Origin: Anaerolineae bacterium
Lineage (GTDB): Bacteria; Chloroflexota; Anaerolineae; Anaerolineales; Anaerolineaceae
Assembly: GCA_013178185.1 (NCBI GenBank)
Contig: JABLXC010000043.1
Location: 1-47,428, forward strand
Length of the DNA stretch: 47,428 bases
Direction: 5' to 3'
Below, in pieces: positions 40,745 through 47,428 of the stretch (its first letter is position 1; the number at the start of each line of letters is the position of its first letter). Below the pieces are notes generated by a model. It did not search any database. It was not told the DNA's origin and saw only the letters and a program-made list of their open reading frames with translations. The translations under genes were made by a program, and so were the position numbers.

Positions 40745-41425
40745 TCAACGCCCTAATTTCTCAGAGGCTTTCTTCATAAAATAAGCGCGCAGACCAACCA
40801 CGCGCTCTTTACCTTGACGCAATCGATCCAGATTGGGACGTAGCGCCCAGATGACGATGAGCGTCGCGATGATTCCATAGACCACATAAGCCCAGGGCGA
40901 GAAGCCAGCCAAAGCCCGGTAAGCAAAGAATACAGTTGAAATGATCGTGATGCTGATTGTAGTAATCGAGGCATAACCGATAAAAAGAAACACAAATATT
41001 GCAAGCGGCAAGATCACCAGGCCGCTCTGCGGCCAAAGCGCTATTGAGCCCCCCAATGCCGGAGCGCCCCCGGCTCCACCCCGCAGCCGAAAACGCCCGC
41101 TGACAGGATCTTGCTCAGTTAGAAAAATGGAATAATTATGCCCTACAACGACAAGTACAGCAGCAATCACCTGATACCAGATATTCCCTGGTGCAAGCCA
41201 GCCTACCAGCCACCCTGATGCTACACCTTTAAGGACATCCAACAGTGCTGTGATAAGGCCGGCCAGTAATCCGGCTGCCCGAAAGGCATTGGTGCCTCCC
41301 GTCCGGCCGCTCTCAACCATGCGAACATCACGGCCATTGATAATCCTGACAACAAAATATCCAAAGGGTATTGAACCAGCCAAATAAGCCAGGAAAAAAA
41401 TAACAAAGCCCTCTACAAACAGCAT
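40745..41425 (-). CDS. plsY: Acyl-phosphate:glycerol-3-phosphate acyltransferase PlsY
   Basis: A 226-residue membrane protein with about five spans. PlsY motifs: YLAGSIPFGYFVVRIINGRDVR, ESGRTGGTNAFRAAG (motif 1, normally SGNxGATN), VVGHNYSIFL (motif 2 VxGHxxSxF) and the Gly-rich RLRGGAGGAPALGG (motif 3, normally GGKGVAT). It acylates glycerol-3-phosphate at the start of phospholipid synthesis. Motifs are somewhat divergent (Gly-Gly-Ala-Gly for GGKG), so specificity may differ. The ATG at 41425 follows AGGAGG at 11 bases; an ATG at 41446 is in frame but lacks a ribosome site. Confidence 0.86.
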   Translation of the reverse strand: MLFVEGFVIFFLAYLAGSIPFGYFVVRIINGRDVRMVESGRTGGTNAFRAAGLLAGLITALLDVLKGVASGWLVGWLAPGNIWYQVIAAVLVVVGHNYSIFLTEQDPVSGRFRLRGGAGGAPALGGSIALWPQSGLVILPLAIFVFLFIGYASITTISITIISTVFFAYRALAGFSPWAYVVYGIIATLIVIWALRPNLDRLRQGKERVVGLRAYFMKKASEKLGR

Positions 41426-41485
41426 ATTCTTCACTGCCTCCTGCATAGATATATTAACCCACTTTCTTGATTACGGTTTCTCAAA

Positions 41486-41890
41486 TTAATGAAATACTAA
41501 TTCAATTTCAAAAGCTCGGCCTTCTTGAATGGAAAAGGCTCGCATCACCCAACCTGCGTTGGTAAGAGAACAAATAATAGCTGCGCTTTCAGGATAAGCG
41601 TGCTCCTGTAAATCCGTATCCGAAGGGAATTCGGGCCCGCTCGGGTGAGAGTGAAATATGCCGATCAGGTCCATACCTTGCGATTCAAGCCACAGAATGG
41701 CTCGGATCTGTTCCGAAGCATTCATGCGGAAGCGCACCGGGCTCTGCAATTCATTACGGACTGGCAGCATGACCTCAACTCTTCCATCGCGCCCGCCAAG
41801 AATCCCGCAAGCTTCCTCTGGCAGGTGTTTTTCCAGATAATCTTCAATTTGTTTTCGAAGCTGCTCAGGCAACCGAATTGAGTCCAGCAT
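41486..41890 (-). CDS. JAMM/Mov34 (M67-family) metalloprotease-like protein
   Basis: A 134-residue JAB1/MPN domain. The zinc site is complete: Glu26 (EEACGIL), then HSHPSGPEFPSDTD with His80, His82, Ser90 and Asp93 (HxHx7SxxD). Bacterial members remove ubiquitin-like or sulfur-carrier C-terminal tails, or process cysteine-synthesis carrier proteins. No ThiS/MoaD-like gene lies in this window. The stop of the membrane-protein gene upstream (41894) is 3 bases away, so the two are co-transcribed. Confidence 0.92.
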   Translation of the reverse strand: MLDSIRLPEQLRKQIEDYLEKHLPEEACGILGGRDGRVEVMLPVRNELQSPVRFRMNASEQIRAILWLESQGMDLIGIFHSHPSGPEFPSDTDLQEHAYPESAAIICSLTNAGWVMRAFSIQEGRAFEIELVFH

Positions 41891-41893
41891 CTT

Positions 41894-42718
41894 TTACCCT
41901 ACAATAAATAAAGCGATACCCCAGATCACCGCTAACATCACGACTGGTTCGATCCACAAGGTACGCCAGGAGCGTTCTTCTTCAATGGCGCCAGCAGCCA
42001 TCGTTAGCGCATATGCCGGCCCTAGCACCAAAAGTCCATAAGACAATGGTCGCAATGGCCAGTAATGTAATCCCAATGCGATCTGTCCCGTGCTGAGAGC
42101 AATTGCAATTGACCAGACAATGCACCAGCGCCCGCCTAACCGGAGGTATAAAGTGCGTAGGCTAACCAGTGCAACAGGGATGACCAAGCCAGGCAAAAGC
42201 AGGTAAAGGCGCGTCCCAACCGCCTTCAAGGTAATCGTAATGACAAGCAAAAGAGCAAAGGAAATTGCCGTCAGAACCATCGTAGCCAAAGGATGGTTTG
42301 CATCCGAAAGATCCACCACAATATATTCGGCTGCAAACACAATGACCAGTAGTCCGCTGCCAAAAGCAAATACCGCCCACCACTGAGGCCCTGCAGAGAT
42401 TGAACTCAAGGGAAAGCCGATCACCAGGGCAGTTAACGCTGGAAGTAGTCCATGATGCCAGGTCATTTGCCCCCCTCTTTCTGGGTGGTCATACAGCAGC
42501 CATTCGGTTCCTGCAGCCGCCAATAGACCTGAAAGCAAAGTAAGCAGTGCGCCAAACCGGAGAGGAATGACAACAAAAATACCGGGAAGTTGAAGGCTCA
42601 CATCTCCGGCAGGAACTCGGATAAATAAACCCAGAGCATAAATCAATAAAATCGTCGATGTCAAAACGCTCAATCGGTTTGCGTCCGGCAGGTGTTGGTG
42701 CTCTTCCATGAGGATCAT
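41894..42718 (-). CDS. Multi-span membrane protein of unknown function
   Basis: A 274-residue protein with about eight hydrophobic segments and short loops. A His/Glu-rich start (MILMEEHQHLPDANR) precedes the first span. The loop HPERGGQMTWHHGLLP and a C-terminal EEERSWRTLWIEP are the main polar parts. No family recognised with confidence. The ATG at 42718 has AAAGGG 6 bases upstream; ATG codons at 42736 and 42709 are alternatives. Co-transcribed with the JAMM gene; divergent from the next gene. Confidence 0.75.
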   Translation of the reverse strand: MILMEEHQHLPDANRLSVLTSTILLIYALGLFIRVPAGDVSLQLPGIFVVIPLRFGALLTLLSGLLAAAGTEWLLYDHPERGGQMTWHHGLLPALTALVIGFPLSSISAGPQWWAVFAFGSGLLVIVFAAEYIVVDLSDANHPLATMVLTAISFALLLVITITLKAVGTRLYLLLPGLVIPVALVSLRTLYLRLGGRWCIVWSIAIALSTGQIALGLHYWPLRPLSYGLLVLGPAYALTMAAGAIEEERSWRTLWIEPVVMLAVIWGIALFIVG

Positions 42719-42817
42719 TTTAACCCTTTCGGACATCGAATGCCAAGCCTCGTAGCAATATCTTAGAAGATGCCGAAACCCAATGTCGGGTTAAGGCGCA
42801 GGCACAAGCGGTTGTGG

Positions 42818-42823
42818 TAAAAT
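42818..42823 (+). promoter_or_regulatory. -10 element close to the 42834 start
   Basis: GGTAAAATA ends 10 bases before the ATG at 42834, so transcription would begin within about 4 bases of the start codon. No ribosome site is present. This suggests a leaderless or nearly leaderless mRNA. Confidence 0.4.
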
Positions 42824-42833
42824 ACCCAAGCGT

Positions 42834-45772
<2,939 letters not shown>

Positions 45773-45788
45773 AGCGGCAATGTAGAGT

Positions 45789-45825
45789 AATCAATCGGGA
45801 GCACTTTCGGAACTCCCGATTGATT
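45789..45825 (+). terminator. Terminator of gyrB
   Basis: A 13-bp perfect stem AATCAATCGGGAG/CTCCCGATTGATT with an 11-base loop, 16 bases after the gyrB stop. From 45826 to 45996 no gene is seen; a TAACAT at 45923-45928 is a weak -10 candidate. Confidence 0.75.
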
Positions 45826-45996
45826 ATAGTTAAAGACCAGCGTCCTTTGATCAGTCGCTGCCTGTAAGTATGCCTTTATCAAACTTATATCCCAGCTTCA
45901 TAAAACCTTTATATTTGCGTGCTAACATAAGCAAATAAGATCAAAAACGAAAAGCCGTCTTGTTAACCATGTCAAGGCGGAGGAAAAGGAGATGGA

Positions 45997-46341
45997 ATGA
46001 AAACGTGGAAATGGTTAGCCATCCTCTTGTTAGGGTTGCTGGCAGTATTTATCGCAGCCGCTTTTCTGTTCGGAGGGATCGGGTATCGTTGGATGCCGAT
46101 GCACTCCCGTTATGGAGGTTTTCCAATGATGGGCGGCCCTGGGATTTTTGGCGGCGGGATGATGTTTTTTGGCCTTCTGGTGCCTCTCTTGCTGCTCGGA
46201 TTGATCGTCGTTGGCGGCGTAGCCATCTACAATGGGCTAAAAAAACCAGCCACGCCGGCATTGACCGGTTCTTGTTCGCATTGCGGTAGATCCGTTCAGG
46301 CAGATTGGGTCAACTGTCCTTACTGCGGTGAGAAATTATAA
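45997..46341 (+). CDS. Small membrane protein with C-terminal zinc ribbon
   Basis: A 114-residue protein. Two hydrophobic segments (about 6-28 and 50-77) flank a Gly/Met-rich stretch with HSRYGGFPMMGGPGIFGGG. The C-terminus is a zinc ribbon: CSHCG (about 93-97) and CPYCGEKL at the end, the form found in many small membrane proteins of unknown function. A ribosome site AAGGAGATGG precedes the ATG. Monocistronic, closed by the terminator at 46380-46407. Confidence 0.8.
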   Translation: MKTWKWLAILLLGLLAVFIAAAFLFGGIGYRWMPMHSRYGGFPMMGGPGIFGGGMMFFGLLVPLLLLGLIVVGGVAIYNGLKKPATPALTGSCSHCGRSVQADWVNCPYCGEKL

Positions 46342-46379
46342 AAACTTTAATGGCGCATCTCGCCCCCAAACACATTTTG

Positions 46380-46407
46380 ATGCTCCCGCTCGCCGGGGGC
46401 ATTTTTA
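46380..46407 (+). terminator. Rho-independent terminator
   Basis: Stem ATGCTCCC/GGGGGCAT (one G-U pair) with a 7-base loop, followed by TTTTTATTTT, 39 bases after the zinc-ribbon gene. The stretch 46408-46692 shows nothing else recognisable. Confidence 0.8.
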
Positions 46408-46692
46408 TTTTGATTCGGCGAACACAGTCTTTACATGTGCGAGTAGCTTCAGAGGTGAATTTGCAGAAAACCCTTTTGTTTAAGTATGGTATTTTCATAA
46501 AAAGATGGGGATAAAAAAAGAGAATATCCATTTTTAAATATTGCTAAAAATTCTCACACTCCAGGTAAAAAACTCACAATGCGGGCACAGTTTTAGTAGT
46601 CTACCTCACTGCGCTAGCTGTGTATGGACCATAGGCTAAGGACTATATTGAGATCACAGAACCACCAATCTCAACTTTCTGTGGAAGCTACC

Positions 46693-47115
46693 ATGTTAGA
46701 AAAAAGTGGTTGCTATCGTTTGCCCTGATCAATGAACGACAACCCAATCGCCCGGATCGAGGTTACCGACATCTGCAACATCCGATGTAAGGGGTGTAAC
46801 CGTCAGTATATAACTGGACATTAGACACTAGAACAACTCAAGGAAGAAGTACTGTTTTTCAAGCGCTGGCGAAAACCAGAAAACTTTCCATCGCTGGCGA
46901 CGAGCCGCTGATCCACCCACACGTCACCGAACTGATAGTTTTTATTGCTGATCTGGGCATTAAACCAGTAATCCTGACCAATGGAATGGCTTTAGCGCCT
47001 GACTGGTTGCAAAAACTAAAAATGGCTGGCCATGCCGGTTACCGTGCATCATGACAGTCACCAAATCGTCCACATTGGAAAGGGGTCAGAAAAAGGTCAC
47101 AAATGCCAAAACCGA
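46693..47115 (+). pseudogene. Decayed radical SAM protein gene
   Basis: Translation in shifting frames gives a radical SAM protein. From the ATG at 46693: MLEKSGCYRLP, stop, then SMNDNPIARIEVTDIC with NIRCKGCNRQY (the CxxxCxxC cluster motif), a TAG after ITGH, then EQLKEEVLFFKRWRKPEN. A frame change near 46880 gives LSIAGDEPLIHP and KPVILTNGMALAPDWLQKL; another near 47040 gives TVHHDSHQ, then another NRPHWKG. At least two in-frame stops and three frame breaks show it is not functional. The original family member is not identified. Confidence 0.8.
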
Positions 47116-47273
47116 TTTAGAAGAGACCGTGTTTTACCAAAAATAACAGCGTCATTTCCATCGTACCTCCAGCTCATAAACCACAAACCTGCTTGAAAAC
47201 AGAATAAAATCTATACTCGGCTTGTTCAACCACCGTCCTCGGGGTCGCGAATTCTCCGCTAACACGCAAAACA

Positions 47274-47311
47274 AGCTCGAAATTAATCTGTTAGCTCGAA
47301 ATTAATCTGTT
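47274..47311 (+). repeat. 19-bp perfect tandem repeat (2 copies) with degenerate copies following
   Basis: AGCTCGAAATTAATCTGTT occurs twice in a row (47274-47292, 47293-47311). A diverged third unit, AGCCCAAAGTTAAAATGTC (47312-47330), and a fourth, GCCAAAGTTAGAATGTC (47340-47356), follow. Serial degenerate repeats of this kind are found at ends of IS21-like elements, where the transposase binds; the body of such an element would lie beyond the window. Apart from these repeats, 47116-47428 shows no gene. Confidence 0.6.
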
Positions 47312-47428
47312 AGCCCAAAGTTAAAATGTCACCCAAACTGCCAAAGTTAGAATGTCCCCTTTCAGGGAGCAGCTTTAGTAGGGTTACGAGTAGATATGGG
47401 TGAACGCCAGGGATGGTTGGGTGCAGGC

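Overview
The window looks like a chromosomal segment from a facultatively aerobic member of the Chloroflexota, most likely of the Anaerolineae type. This is inferred from gene content: the spermidine-synthase-like membrane fusion, the TIGR01906-type membrane protein, lipoprotein-type substrate-binding proteins, an A2-type and a B-type haem-copper oxidase side by side, and a MoeA fused to a periplasmic-binding-protein-like domain. No rRNA, tRNA or CRISPR array was seen. About 45 protein genes are supported. Several are shorter than, or start differently from, the longest open frame.

Layout. 1-211: left-truncated IS1-family copy. 429-1290: two small envelope-type proteins (a two-span membrane protein and a YtxH-like protein). 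1377-7363: nnr (NAD(P)HX repair), a membrane aminopropyltransferase-like protein with a TIGR01906 partner, gpmA and an orphan sugar-ABC ATPase. 7510-13460: a complete branched-chain amino acid ABC transporter (livJ-H-M-G-F plus a small membrane protein) behind a strong promoter and a roughly 285-nt leader. 13549-13727: a probable 6S RNA. 13820-15258: copper chaperone PCuAC, ThpR and RsfS (RsfS probably starts at CTG).

15315-27521 is a respiratory island. Its minus-strand operon coxB-coxA-ctaF-coxC-sco-(cupredoxin-like)-surf1 encodes an A2-type cytochrome c oxidase and assembly factors. Its subunit II frame is fused to a degenerate response-regulator receiver domain at the N-terminus and to cytochrome c at the C-terminus. 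Upstream lie a NarX/NarL-like two-component pair, a lipoprotein cytochrome c and a cysteine-free Rrf2-like regulator, followed by a B-type (ba3-like) oxidase made of a 38-residue subunit IIa, subunit II and subunit I.

27615-35578: a bcp peroxiredoxin, then a tight minus-strand group of a UbiA-like prenyltransferase, MoeA, a deacetylase-fold lipoprotein lacking the usual metal ligands and MoeA-PBP, preceded by a large GT-C-like membrane protein. 35657-36464: an intact 790-bp IS1-family insertion with a 9-bp target duplication and an A7 frameshift site. 36531-39692: a polar amino acid ABC transporter surrounding a DDAH-like arginine hydrolase. 39846-45772: a metallo-beta-lactamase-fold hydrolase, PlsY, a JAMM peptidase, two membrane proteins and gyrB. 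45997-46341: a small zinc-ribbon membrane protein. The right end (46693-47428) is decayed DNA: a radical SAM pseudogene with several frame breaks, followed by 19-bp tandem repeats resembling mobile-element termini.

The most unusual object is the receiver-CuA-cytochrome c frame. A regulatory-type domain predicted to be cytoplasmic would be tethered to the electron-entry subunit of a terminal oxidase, next to a two-component pair whose receiver it resembles.
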